Below, one piece after another: positions 1 through 7,459 of a stretch of DNA of 64,000 bases; within the stretch, counting starts at the first letter, position 1; every line of letters starts with the position of its first letter. The stretch is from Zobellia uliginosa (GTDB lineage: Bacteria; Bacteroidota; Bacteroidia; Flavobacteriales; Flavobacteriaceae): NCBI RefSeq assembly GCF_900156625.1, contig NZ_FTOB01000002.1:118275-182274 (forward strand), given 5' to 3'. The translations under genes were made by a program, and so were the position numbers. The notes below the pieces were generated by a model, which was not told where the DNA came from, did not search any database, and was given only the letters and a program-made list of their open reading frames with translations.

Positions 1-480
1 TCTATCTCTGATTTTTTTTAACCTATCATCTTTCTTTAAAAGATTAGTTATTGGCATTAGCGTTTCGGATTCTTTGATGTATTTTGAAATAACTCTAAAT
101 TCTGGTATAGTTTCAGTTCCATTCCGCCAATTATCAATTTGTTCAACAATGAAATTGTCAATGCTAAAATTGTCTTGTAGATAAAGATTGGAATAGATAT
201 TTATGTATGTAGAATCATAATATTTTCTGATTAAGGCGTATGCATCATTAATCCTGCCTTTGCGTAAAATTTGACTGATAGAATTTATAGTGCCTTTTAT
301 CGACGAAATTGCATAAGTATCTAGGTTTATAAAAGACTTTGTTCCTTGCGACATCCAATTCATAATGGAAAATGACAATGACTCGTAAAAATCAGAATAT
401 GCAGTCAGTTCTGCGAAAATTCGATGTTTCGTGTATTCCTCTCCTAATTTGTCCTCTATTGTTATGTCTCCAAATTTCAA
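1..480 (-). CDS. Hypothetical protein, 3' end outside window
   Basis: An open frame runs leftward from about 480 and leaves the window without a stop. It encodes at least 160 residues of a soluble, helical-looking protein with no signal peptide or membrane segment and no family I recognise. An in-frame TAA lies just upstream, and there is no ATG between it and residue 40. The start is therefore either TTG at 480 or the ATG at 363 (MNWMSQG). The residues before that ATG look like normal protein, so the TTG is preferred; loss of the true 5' end by cassette recombination is also possible. It is the first of the accessory minus-strand genes and is followed upstream by a family-D repeat. Confidence 0.55.
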   Translation of the reverse strand, partial: MKFGDITIEDKLGEEYTKHRIFAELTAYSDFYESLSFSIMNWMSQGTKSFINLDTYAISSIKGTINSISQILRKGRINDAYALIRKYYDSTYINIYSNLYLQDNFSIDNFIVEQIDNWRNGTETIPEFRVISKYIKESETLMPITNLLKKDDRLKKIRDR

Positions 481-486
481 TTTTGA

Positions 487-706
487 TATGATTTTTTAGT
501 ATGAATGCCAACGGTTGAGCTATGAACAGTACGGGAGCAAACTAGTGTTTGCTATCCGCCACACACATAGCAAAATCTTTTTGTTTTGTTTTTCTTTTCG
601 TTGTTTAAAGCCAAATCCAAAAGATTTGGCGGACTTAGCAAACAAACCCAAGCCATTAAATTTAACTCATTTTGCCCTATTTGCTATAGGTGTTGTTGTA
701 CGCTGG
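487..706. repeat. Family-D cassette-spacer repeat, copy 1
   Basis: Non-coding spacer between two minus-strand genes. It starts GCCAACGGTTGAGCTATGAA and ends GTTGTACGCTGGC, so its ends are near-inverted repeats. Inside are short nested inverted segments (GCAAACTAGTGTTTGC; CAAATCCAAAAGATTTGG). The block ACACATAGCAAAATC followed by a TTTTGTTTT run and a TTTAAAGCC-like block recurs near 32.58 kb. The layout resembles attC-like or rAID-type intergenic repeats of Bacteroidota, which is an inference. Short reading frames across it have no protein-like composition. Confidence 0.6.
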
Positions 707-709
707 CTT

Positions 710-1126
710 TTATTCGTTTTTTAAATCAATTTCGGTTATTCTTGGTTTTTCATATGCTAAAACAGTCAAACAACCATTAGTCGTAGCTATGAAAAATTCA
801 TTTAGGTCGTCAACCGCTCTACTAACATCTAAAATTCCGCTTTGCATTACTTCACCAGACTTCCAACCTCCTTTAATTATTCTAAAAAGGTGATATCCGT
901 TTTTAAAATCAGGTAAATCCCAATAACTTAAAAAATCGCCTTCGTCTAAATATCGAAATCCATTAAATCCGCCAAATTCATATTCAATTCCGATTTGCTT
1001 TTCGGAATTTTTCCAAGTCGAAATCGTGATTTTTAAACCGAATACAGTCCATTGAAAATCAATAATATCGCTTTCCCGTTTTATTGAGAAATATTCCTTT
1101 CCGATTTTGTCAATTATCATCTTCAT
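710..1126 (-). CDS. Immunity-like hypothetical protein
   Basis: A 138-residue soluble protein without a signal peptide, rich in Trp, Phe, Gly and acidic residues (FGGFNGFRYLDEGDF, FRIIKGGWKSGE). I do not recognise a named family. The size, acidic aromatic composition and isolated position between cassette-type repeats resemble orphan immunity proteins of polymorphic toxins, but no specific Imm family can be assigned. No toxin gene adjoins it. The stop codon abuts a family-D repeat and the start abuts the GCGCACAAC end of a family-A repeat, so gene plus spacer form a neat cassette-like unit. Confidence 0.65.
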   Translation of the reverse strand: MKMIIDKIGKEYFSIKRESDIIDFQWTVFGLKITISTWKNSEKQIGIEYEFGGFNGFRYLDEGDFLSYWDLPDFKNGYHLFRIIKGGWKSGEVMQSGILDVSRAVDDLNEFFIATTNGCLTVLAYEKPRITEIDLKNE

Positions 1127-1138
1127 TTACGATTTTCA

Positions 1139-1436
1139 GCTTGCGCACAACTTGTTTATATGCGGAACATTCTGTCTTTTATCCTGCCAATCCGGTACAA
1201 TATGCGGAGGTTACGGTTTAATTTATCACTATTATTTCAGTTAAGCGATAAAACTGCTATTTTTTATATACGATGTGCTTGTTGCTCAACCATATATTCC
1301 ATCAATACATACTTGTTAGGTAGTTTTTTTGTAAAGCATAACTAATTGATGTACTGTGTTTAGTTATTTCCAATAATTCAAAAACTATCAATTTATTGCT
1401 GATGACGGCTTGTGCAAGGGTTACTTTTGTTGGCAG
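1139..1436. repeat. Family-A cassette-spacer repeat, copy 1
   Basis: The 317-base gap between the immunity-like gene and the HigA gene is filled by a repeat element. It begins GCGCACAAC, contains ATTCCATCAATA, CTTGTTAGGT and a TAACTAATTGATG block, and ends with the conserved CTATCAATTTATTGCTGATG followed by ACGGCTTGTGCA. The second half recurs nearly unchanged at about 2420-2508 and 3741-3895, and diverged at 18.5 kb. No gene was found inside it. Confidence 0.7.
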
Positions 1437-1443
1437 TAGTAAT

Positions 1444-2004
1444 TTACGCTATTGCTAAATCGTCTTCACTTAATTTCAGTTTTGGATTATCTAATTTTTT
1501 AATCGTTGCTCTAATTTTCACTCTATCGGATTGTGGCAAAAAAGTCGGCACCAAATCGGTTAAATCAATTTTCAAAATTCGATTAATAACAATTAAATCC
1601 TTTAAAGAAAAAGGACTTACACCATTAATCAGTTCAGACATATAGGATTTGCTTTGGTGCCCCAAAACTTTCCCAAAGTCTTGTTGAGTTAGGTTTAAGT
1701 TCTTTAGTTTCTTTCTTATAAGCTCTTTTCTTCGCTGGATAAATAAACGTTCCTTTTCAGCAATCAATTCCGCAACATCGCTTTCACCTAGTTTTTTGTC
1801 AGATATTTTAGATTCCGCACTCCAATTCTCATTTTCGTACTGCTCAATTAAATCTCTTAACTTTTTTCGAATAGATTTGAATTTGGGGTTTTCTTTTGAA
1901 AGAACACGTAGTTTTCTGTCCGCAATCAATGCTCTTTCAAAATCCAGTTCATTCTGAATTTTTCCAGTTTTTATTAGTTGAGATATGTCAAATTGTGTTT
2001 TCAT
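1444..2004 (-). CDS. higA: HigA-type antitoxin with C-terminal XRE HTH
   Basis: A 186-residue protein. Residues about 95-152 form a Cro/C1-type helix-turn-helix (LNLTQQDFGKVLGHQSKSYM, then SELINGVSPF). The N-terminal 90 residues are charged and helical and probably contact the toxin. It lies 10 bases downstream of the HigB-type toxin gene, in the toxin-first order typical of higBA. Family knowledge says HigA neutralises HigB and represses the operon promoter. At 186 residues it is longer than the classic E. coli-type HigA, in line with HigA partners of the PF09907-type HigB. Confidence in the TA role is high because of the adjoining toxin. Confidence 0.85.
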   Translation of the reverse strand: MKTQFDISQLIKTGKIQNELDFERALIADRKLRVLSKENPKFKSIRKKLRDLIEQYENENWSAESKISDKKLGESDVAELIAEKERLFIQRRKELIRKKLKNLNLTQQDFGKVLGHQSKSYMSELINGVSPFSLKDLIVINRILKIDLTDLVPTFLPQSDRVKIRATIKKLDNPKLKLSEDDLAIA

Positions 2005-2014
2005 AATATTGTTT

Positions 2015-2353
2015 TTAAATCCAATCGTTAGACTTTAACCACTTTTTTATGGTGTTTCTATTGTTCTTAAAAGTCATTTCGTATTGCTGGTGTGTTCCTG
2101 CCCAAACTACCGTTGCTTCATTATCGTCAAACTCAATCAGAATCATTGTTCTGTGAACATTGATGTTAAAAAAATAAAATCCATCACTATGAACATTATC
2201 AGCATCCTGTCTCGTTTCGTTTAATTCCGTTTGGTCTTTCCAATCATTCTCGTCAACATCCTTAATTAGTTTGTCGATAGCTTTAATTAAAGGAGTATTT
2301 CCTTTGTTCTTTCTTTTTAGCTTTTCTAATATTTTCTTATTGGTCAGTCTCAT
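2015..2353 (-). CDS. higB: HigB-type mRNA interferase toxin
   Basis: A 112-residue basic protein matching the HigB_toxin family. It has the pattern HSDGFYFFNINVHRTMILIE, then FDDNEATVVWAGTHQQYEMT and a C-terminal FKNNRNTIKKWL. Members are RelE-fold, ribosome-associated mRNA endonucleases. The gene is intact, with its ATG at 2353 and a stop 10 bases before the HigA antitoxin, forming a two-gene operon. A hairpin lies upstream at 2374-2398. The pair sits between two family-A repeats, and TA modules are common stabilising cargo in cassette arrays. Confidence 0.88.
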   Translation of the reverse strand: MRLTNKKILEKLKRKNKGNTPLIKAIDKLIKDVDENDWKDQTELNETRQDADNVHSDGFYFFNINVHRTMILIEFDDNEATVVWAGTHQQYEMTFKNNRNTIKKWLKSNDWI

Positions 2354-2371
2354 TTACAATTGCAAATATAA

Positions 2372-2400
2372 AAAAAGTTCGGATATTGACCGAACTTTAG
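2372..2400. terminator. Hairpin upstream of higB
   Basis: AAAGTTCGG and CCGAACTTT form a perfect 9-bp stem around a 7-base loop, preceded by an A-run. On the minus strand this reads as a stem followed by T residues, so it could terminate transcription arriving from the 2537-3085 gene. It could also be an operator-like palindrome just upstream of higB. Confidence 0.5.
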
Positions 2401-2419
2401 AAAATCTCTTTTATTGCTG

Positions 2420-2508
2420 CAACTAAGTGATATATTATGTTTTAATTAATTCAAAAACTATCAATTTATTGCTGATGACGGCTTGTGCAAGGGGTACTTT
2501 GTTGTGCA
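2420..2508. repeat. Family-A cassette-spacer repeat, copy 2
   Basis: A repeat of the right half of copy 1. It contains AACTAAGTGATATATTATG, ATTCAAAAACTATCAATTTA and TTGCTGATGACGGCTTGTGC, then AAGGGGTACTTTGTTG. It separates the higBA pair from the membrane HExxH gene. The conserved part is nearly identical to copies at 1.38 and 3.84 kb, which implies recent duplication or gene conversion. Confidence 0.75.
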
Positions 2509-2536
2509 TGGGCTTTTCCCGAAATTTATGTCTATT

Positions 2537-3085
2537 TTACAATAATCTGATTCCAAAAAACTGGTCGGATAATATTAAAATTGAACTTACTACCGTCGTA
2601 ATTATTGTTGTCCAAAAGTTGAATTTCCAATTCACTCCATATTTTTTAGAGATTTTAAAGACTAAAAAAAATAGAAATCCAGAAACAATAATTGATATTG
2701 TAAAAAGCCCAATACCTAAGAATTCGCTTATTCGGCCTTCATCATTTGGATTGATGAAATTCATTATTCCTGCTAATGACCTCGTATATAAGGGAACGAA
2801 TATAAAGGGATATATATATTTATTCCAGCCTTTTGTTTTGAGAGTGATAAATGCAATTATTGCTTGAAAAATAGTAATTAAAGGTCCAGTAGCCGAAATG
2901 TAAATTTTATGCCATTCCGTAGGTTCCTGTCCTTCAGCAAAGGATACAGAATTTAGTCTCATTATTGAGTCATATCCCAAAGATTCGCTTGTAAGCCAAT
3001 GAGTAAATTCGTGGAGTAACCAAGTAAAACTAACAGCTACGATGCTTATAAAAATATATTTCCCGTTTATTCTTTGTTGGTTCAT
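2537..3085 (-). CDS. Membrane HExxH protein, putative metallopeptidase
   Basis: A 182-residue membrane protein with about four to five hydrophobic segments. The first segment carries H25-E-F-T-H29, the zinc-binding HExxH motif of membrane metallopeptidases; a later polar segment reads NPNDEGRISEF. Layout and motif position suggest a small site-2-protease or DUF3267-like protein cutting substrates within or near the cytoplasmic membrane, but no exact family is assignable by eye. The neighbour upstream on the same strand, 105 bases away, is a membrane-anchored HTH regulator, an attractive partner. Confidence 0.6.
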   Translation of the reverse strand: MNQQRINGKYIFISIVAVSFTWLLHEFTHWLTSESLGYDSIMRLNSVSFAEGQEPTEWHKIYISATGPLITIFQAIIAFITLKTKGWNKYIYPFIFVPLYTRSLAGIMNFINPNDEGRISEFLGIGLFTISIIVSGFLFFLVFKISKKYGVNWKFNFWTTIITTVVSSILILSDQFFGIRLL

Positions 3086-3190
3086 CTGTTTTATATTGAA
3101 GGGTTTAATCTTATTTTACAAAAATCTGACAGTTAGTATAAATTTTGAAAATAAGATACCGACAATATTGCGTCAATGGTATGACATCTT

Positions 3191-3724
3191 TTATAACAGT
3201 TTGATATTGGGCTTAATATATAATTCCGAATGATTGGTTAGACTTATCGAATTTTTAAAGACAATAAAGACATTGATGCAGATTGATACAATTAATAGAA
3301 TAATGAGTATAGGAGTGTTTATTTGAAACCAATGCTGAAGGAAAGGACTAACTACTAATGAAATAGATGTAATAATACTCCAAATAATTTGAACGCTTAA
3401 TATGTCTTTTCCTAGTGATTTTGTTTTTTCATTTTTACTTTTAAAAGTTAAAATAGCGGGTAGAATTATGTTCCCAAAAGGTATGATACAAAAAGAGAGT
3501 GCTGATATATTGATGATTTTAATTTTCTCTAAATCTATTTTTTTATTTAATAGGTCTTCTGGTTTAACTTTTAAAGTATTTGCTAGGGATTCTAATGTGA
3601 ATCCTTTTGGGGTATTTCCTTTCTCAATTCTCTGAATAGTCCGCAATGATAAACCTGATTTTTCAGCAAGTTCGGTTTGGGTCAAATTATTCCTATTTCT
3701 ATGAAATTGAACTTTATTTTTCAT
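3191..3724 (-). CDS. XRE-family regulator with membrane domain
   Basis: A 177-residue protein. Residues about 1-58 are a Cro/C1-type HTH (LTQTELAEKSGLSLRTIQRI, then EKG). The rest has three strongly hydrophobic segments at about 68-94, 107-128 and 134-156, resembling the DUF4870-like membrane domains fused to XRE heads in Flavobacteria. The protein is probably a membrane-tethered transcription regulator. The membrane HExxH gene follows on the same strand, which would fit control by proteolysis, though only proximity supports that. It is flanked upstream by a family-A repeat. Confidence 0.75.
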   Translation of the reverse strand: MKNKVQFHRNRNNLTQTELAEKSGLSLRTIQRIEKGNTPKGFTLESLANTLKVKPEDLLNKKIDLEKIKIINISALSFCIIPFGNIILPAILTFKSKNEKTKSLGKDILSVQIIWSIITSISLVVSPFLQHWFQINTPILIILLIVSICINVFIVFKNSISLTNHSELYIKPNIKLL

Positions 3725-3740
3725 GTTTTGTAGTCATTTT

Positions 3741-3895
3741 CGAGCTTATGCACAACCATGAATTCCATCAATATGTACTTGTTAGGTTATTTTTTTTTAA
3801 ACATAACTAGCTGATATATTAGATTTCAATTATTTCTGGTAATTCAAAAACTATCAATTTATTGCTGATGACGGGTTGTGCAACTACCTATTGTT
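3741..3895. repeat. Family-A cassette-spacer repeat, copy 3
   Basis: The most complete copy. The outer ends read TGCACAACC on the left and GGTTGTGCA on the right, a perfect 9-bp terminal inverted repeat. Between them are ATTCCATCAATATGTAC, TTGTTAGGTTAT, TAACTAGCTGATATATTAG and CTATCAATTTATTGCTGATG. GCACAAC/GTTGTGC are one base from the RYYYAAC/GTTRRRY boxes of integron attC sites, and the internal GTTAGGT fits GTTRRRY exactly. Whether it works as a recombination site is unknown. Confidence 0.7.
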
Positions 3896-3931
3896 TTTTC
3901 CATTACAGCCTTTAAATTAAATTACGATTCA

Positions 3932-4711
3932 TTATTTATCTGAAATCTGCTCGCCATTTTCGTAATACTTTTTTAATTCTAACTTACCTGTTTTGTCAAA
4001 AACTTCAACAACACCGTGGTATTTGTCATTTTTAAAATTGGCTGTAAATTCGACTAGTCCATTTGATTGATAAACTGTAAATTTACCTGACCTAATTCCG
4101 TTTTCAAACTCAGATTTTTGTTTAAGTTTACCAGTGTTCTCAAAATAAAATTGCCATTCTCCATGTCTACCACTTATGGGAACTGATGTACGACCTAGTT
4201 TAGTTTCATCTCCATTTAAATAGTGTCCTTCAGCTTTGATTTTTCCAGTATTATAATAATAATATTTCCACAATCCATTTTGCAAATTATTTTCGTATTT
4301 ACCAACAGATTTTAATTTACCATTACCATAAAATTCTTTCCAAATTCCGTTTTTTTTATAATTTAAAAATGTTCCGTAAGTTATAGTATCTCCATTTAAT
4401 TTTAATTGTAAATATGGACCGGTTTTATTTCCTTTTATATAAGTGCTTTTTTGTTTTAGATTACCATTTTCTGCGTAATATTCAAGATATTTTCCATCTA
4501 TTTTTCCTTTCACGCAATTAAACGTTAGTAATACTCGCCCTGACCTTGTAGTGTCCAAAACTTTTCCTGTAAATGGTTGTTCTTTTAACTTATAGATTCC
4601 ATCTGCTTTATTCAAACTAATAGAGGAGGTTTGTTTTTCTTGGCAAGAAAATAATGTGAGCGATATTAAAATAGAGAGAGGATAAAGTTTGTATAAAAAA
4701 AAAATTTCCAT
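3932..4711 (-). CDS. MORN-repeat (YwqK-like) lipoprotein
   Basis: From the ATG at 4711 this is a 259-residue lipoprotein: hydrophobic leader, then LTLFSC with the lipidated Cys. An upstream ATG at 4732 adds seven residues before MEIFF and is less likely. The mature part is built of repeated units of the kind YYAENGNLKQKSTYIKGNKT, FYGNGKLKSVGKYENN and YYYNTGKIKAEGHYLNGD, which are MORN-variant repeats as in YwqK/DUF-type proteins. Some of these are annotated as antitoxins, without a demonstrated role here. It is probably anchored in the outer or inner membrane facing the periplasm. It has no obvious operon partner and lies between two cassette-type spacers. Confidence 0.75.
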   Translation of the reverse strand: MEIFFLYKLYPLSILISLTLFSCQEKQTSSISLNKADGIYKLKEQPFTGKVLDTTRSGRVLLTFNCVKGKIDGKYLEYYAENGNLKQKSTYIKGNKTGPYLQLKLNGDTITYGTFLNYKKNGIWKEFYGNGKLKSVGKYENNLQNGLWKYYYYNTGKIKAEGHYLNGDETKLGRTSVPISGRHGEWQFYFENTGKLKQKSEFENGIRSGKFTVYQSNGLVEFTANFKNDKYHGVVEVFDKTGKLELKKYYENGEQISDK

Positions 4712-4726
4712 TTTTAAAATAATTGG

Positions 4727-4766
4727 TAACAACGCGATATAGTTAATGATGCCATCCTTCTTATAG
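4727..4766. repeat. Family-C repeat, recombinase-flank copy 1
   Basis: TAACAACGCGATATAGTTAA followed by TGATGCCATCCTTCTTATA. All of this stretch is identical to the start of the copy at 6056. In other copies the same element runs into the 3' end of a tyrosine-recombinase gene; here that part is replaced by unrelated sequence. The remaining gap to 5033 holds short inverted segments (for example GTCCTT around 4927 and AAGGAC at 4947) and ends with a TTGTGAAGGGGTACC motif related to family-A tails. No gene was found. Confidence 0.6.
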
Positions 4767-5033
4767 CACCTGCAAATCTATATCCTTCTTTTTAGCACCT
4801 CTAATGTACCACCTTTACGCACATCGGCCTTACGGATTTACGTAAGGCTGTTAAGAAATTTTTTAACAGGGGCTCCAGGGGGCTGCGAACCGTAGATAGG
4901 TCGGTCTTTGCCTTAAAAACCCTTTGTCCTTCTCTGTGGTCGCTTCAAGGACAAAACCGCCTTAAAAAGCGGTTATGGAAGTCGTTATTCTATTTGGTAT
5001 GGGCTTGTGAAGGGGTACCGGTGTTATGCTGTG

Positions 5034-5957
5034 TTATTTCTCCTTTACCAGCCATTCGATCGCTTTTTCTTTGGGATTGTTCGTAATAATGTCGGGTGAT
5101 ATTTGACCTCCATATAATTTTTTTGTTCTATCGGCCATAATCGTTGTTGTTAGGACAAGTTTTGCTCCATCACTCAATGGATAAACCACATTTCCCGTAG
5201 ATAGTCCGGCAGTGTTTTTTCCAAAGAATTTTGTGCATGGCAGTCCTTTAAACGTTATTGCTATGGCCTCTCCCGAACTGGCGGTCATTTCCCCTATCAA
5301 GACAGCGATCTTAGGTGCTTTCTTTTTTAAGGTATATGAGTTTTCAACTTCTAATTTAATATCTTTTCCAGTGTAGACGGTATTATTCGAAAAACTCCAC
5401 TCGGCGCTATTTTTCTCCCAATCCAGAAAGTAACCTGAAATACCTTCTCCTAAAATTGGTGCTAGTCCTAAATACATCGGCCACATATTACCCCCGTAAT
5501 TTTCTGATAAGTCAATTATCCAGCCGTTTATTTCGGGTCTATCGAGTTTTGTTATTTTACTTTGGATGTATGTTGCGAACTTTTTGGCGATTTCCCCGTC
5601 TTCATTAAATGCCGGAATTTTCAAATATGCAATTTGCCCGTCAAAAATTTTAGCATCAACGAAAGGCATCTTTTTATCAACTTCTTGAAATTCGGTTGCG
5701 GGTTGTTTCTTTATAAAGAAACTGTGTTGATCTCCTAATTGTCTTAGAACATCTTCAATAATAGGATATGTTTCTTCGATGGTATTTTTTTCTTTTACTC
5801 TCTTGTGCGCGGAATTCCTTAAATTTTTCCAGTCGACATTCTCAGTTTCAATCGAATTTTCCTGCATAATATCTATAGCCGAGTCCAGATATGTTTTCGG
5901 TTCGTTATTACACGAGAATAAAAGACAGGCTAAAATTATAATGAATAGTTTGTTCAT
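5034..5957 (-). CDS. S41-family peptidase lipoprotein
   Basis: A 307-residue protein with a lipoprotein signal (LLFSC, Cys16). The core is a C-terminal-processing-protease fold. IAYLKIPAF and INGWIIDLSENYGGNM (about 145-160) form the conserved strand and glycine turn. IGEMTASSGEA at about 221-231 carries the expected catalytic Ser (S228), and GGQISPDI is near the end. There is no recognisable PDZ domain, so it is shorter than typical CtpA and resembles the small S41 proteins of Bacteroidota. The Lys of the Ser/Lys dyad cannot be placed with certainty. It stands alone between repeats; its substrate is unknown. Confidence 0.82.
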   Translation of the reverse strand: MNKLFIIILACLLFSCNNEPKTYLDSAIDIMQENSIETENVDWKNLRNSAHKRVKEKNTIEETYPIIEDVLRQLGDQHSFFIKKQPATEFQEVDKKMPFVDAKIFDGQIAYLKIPAFNEDGEIAKKFATYIQSKITKLDRPEINGWIIDLSENYGGNMWPMYLGLAPILGEGISGYFLDWEKNSAEWSFSNNTVYTGKDIKLEVENSYTLKKKAPKIAVLIGEMTASSGEAIAITFKGLPCTKFFGKNTAGLSTGNVVYPLSDGAKLVLTTTIMADRTKKLYGGQISPDIITNNPKEKAIEWLVKEK

Positions 5958-6055
5958 TTTATGGCTTACGGTAATTTCTTACTTCAAAAATTCTTAAGGA
6001 AATAACTCTTGCACTTGATTTATCAGCAAAGTTCCTTAATATGAGTAATGCCGCC

Positions 6056-6114
6056 TAACAACGCGATATAGTTAATGATGCCATCCTTCTTATATAGACT
6101 AAGGTAGTAAATCC
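6056..6114. repeat. Family-C repeat, recombinase-flank copy 2
   Basis: TAACAACGCGATATAGTTAA continuing through GACTAAGGTAGTAAATCC. On the minus strand the end reads GAT TTA CTA CCT TAG, matching the last codons (D-L-L-P-stop) of the tyrosine-recombinase remnant at 33.24 kb. The copy is therefore the 3' flank plus stop codon of a lost recombinase gene. It lies in the 278-base gap between the YARHG and S41 genes. Confidence 0.65.
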
Positions 6115-6184
6115 TATACACCTTGATCTTAAAAAAAAAAGTGGACTTCAGTGGTTTTAGGGCTTCCATCCAAGTGGCTAAAAC

Positions 6185-6215
6185 TTTTGTCAGGGCAAAA
6201 AAAAGCCCCTTAAAG
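6185..6215 (-). terminator. Terminator after YARHG gene
   Basis: On the minus strand CCTCTTTAAGGGG forms a short imperfect stem followed by a T-run (the AAAAAAAAGCCCC stretch on the plus strand). It lies about 20 bases past the stop codon of the 6236-6934 gene. Confidence 0.5.
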
Positions 6216-6235
6216 AGGTTTTTGTGGATCTGTTC

Positions 6236-6934
6236 TTATTCAATTTTTTTAATGAGTTCCACATTATAGCGTTCAATTTCCGTTAAAAATTGTTCGACTT
6301 CTTCGTGCTCGGGCCGATACCATTTTTGCTTTTTGAAATACTTATCCATATCCCCTCCTTCCTTAAAAATATAACCGTAGCGCGCAAAAATTTCATTTCT
6401 CATTAATTTCAAATCATCCTTACCCATTTGATTTAATTCCTCACGGTGTAATTTTCTAAAAGATGCTTGCCTATATTTTCCGGAATAGATGTCTTCAAAC
6501 TTGAGCTCCGTTCTAGCGCCAATTTCAAATTCACTGTCTTCGATCCAGCTCGACCAGGGATTATTGATTTTCAGTCCTTTGATATAGTCGCCCGATTCCG
6601 TTTTGTATCTAATGAACTGCCCGGAATGTTGGTCACTGGTAAATTTTCCGTTTTTATCTATGGCGATATGGGTGAGGGTGATATAATTCGCTTTCAAGGT
6701 TCCGGTACTCTCTTCCCAATATCCGCTCAGAACCTGTCCGATGATACAGCCGTCAGAGAAAAACACACGAAGATCCGATTCGCTTTCACTTTCCCCAAAA
6801 TGATAGCTTCCGGCGTATTCAATTTCAGATTTTGCAACCCAAGGGCTTAGATCGGACGCATTAATTTCTTGTCCGCCCCAATATTGGGCGAAAGCGAAAT
6901 TGGAAGTAAATAAAAAGAGGATTACTATTCTCAT
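6236..6934 (-). CDS. Secreted YARHG-domain protein
   Basis: A 232-residue exported protein with a short signal peptide ending near FAFAQ. The C-terminal 70 residues match the YARHG domain: LKLMRNEIFARYGYIF, then YFKKQKWYRP. This domain is common in extracellular proteins of Gram-positive bacteria and Bacteroidota; its function is unknown, with cell-wall or peptidoglycan binding suggested. The central region (about 40-130) is a beta-rich stretch with the pattern SGQFIRYKTESGDYIKGLKI. It stands alone on the minus strand and is followed by a terminator-like hairpin. The start is supported by the signal peptide directly after the ATG. Confidence 0.78.
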   Translation of the reverse strand: MRIVILFLFTSNFAFAQYWGGQEINASDLSPWVAKSEIEYAGSYHFGESESESDLRVFFSDGCIIGQVLSGYWEESTGTLKANYITLTHIAIDKNGKFTSDQHSGQFIRYKTESGDYIKGLKINNPWSSWIEDSEFEIGARTELKFEDIYSGKYRQASFRKLHREELNQMGKDDLKLMRNEIFARYGYIFKEGGDMDKYFKKQKWYRPEHEEVEQFLTEIERYNVELIKKIE

Positions 6935-6984
6935 ATCTTGTTTTCAAATGGCTTACAAGGGCTGGGCCGTGGACCCAGGGTGCA

Positions 6985-7290
6985 AACCGGCGTTGGTTTT
7001 CCGCTATATCTTTAGCGGAATCTTTCTATTTTTTTGTCCAAGGCAAAACCCTATCGGCATTGCGATGTTATAAAAATACACAAACCCCGGGATTAAGCTT
7101 GAAGTCCGCCATCTTTGTCGCGTATGGCAAGCGTTATTTTTCTGGGTTAATTCCATGGCTTGTCCCCAAAAATCACCCCTATCGGCTTTTCGACCTTCGA
7201 TTGTGGGGCTTACATAAATATCGGGGAGAAAATCGATGCCGTGCCGAGAAGTCCTTAGCTCGAACAATAGCTCGTTAAGGTCTAAACGAC
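6985..7290. repeat. Family-D spacer relic, copy 2
   Basis: The 525-base gap before the histidine-kinase gene holds TTGTCCAAGGCAAAACCCTA, TCGGCATTGCGATGTTATAA and AATACACAAACCCCGGGATT followed by AAGCTTGAAGTCCG. The same series occurs at 15.9-16.2, 24.9-25.1 and 32.5-32.75 kb. TTCCGCTATATCTTTAGCGGAA is a perfect-ended inverted repeat. Short frames overlapping it are not credible genes. The rest (7290-7459) is AT-rich and probably contains the promoter of the two-component operon. Confidence 0.55.
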
Positions 7291-7459
7291 AGAGGGTTCT
7301 AGGGAGGTGAAACAGCTTTCGGGCCTTCTACTGCATTGATTTTTGTAAAATATTGCTTTAAAGGTGCTCCAACGACAAGAAAAACAAGGCAAATACCCTT
7401 ATTTAAACATTGGCGATTTCTTACTTTAGCTTATTCAAAGAACATCGAGTTTCGCTTAC

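Noticed and set aside
7004-7278. Overlapping short frames on both strands upstream of the histidine kinase
   Set aside because: They lie in a family-D repeat that recurs elsewhere without an open frame.
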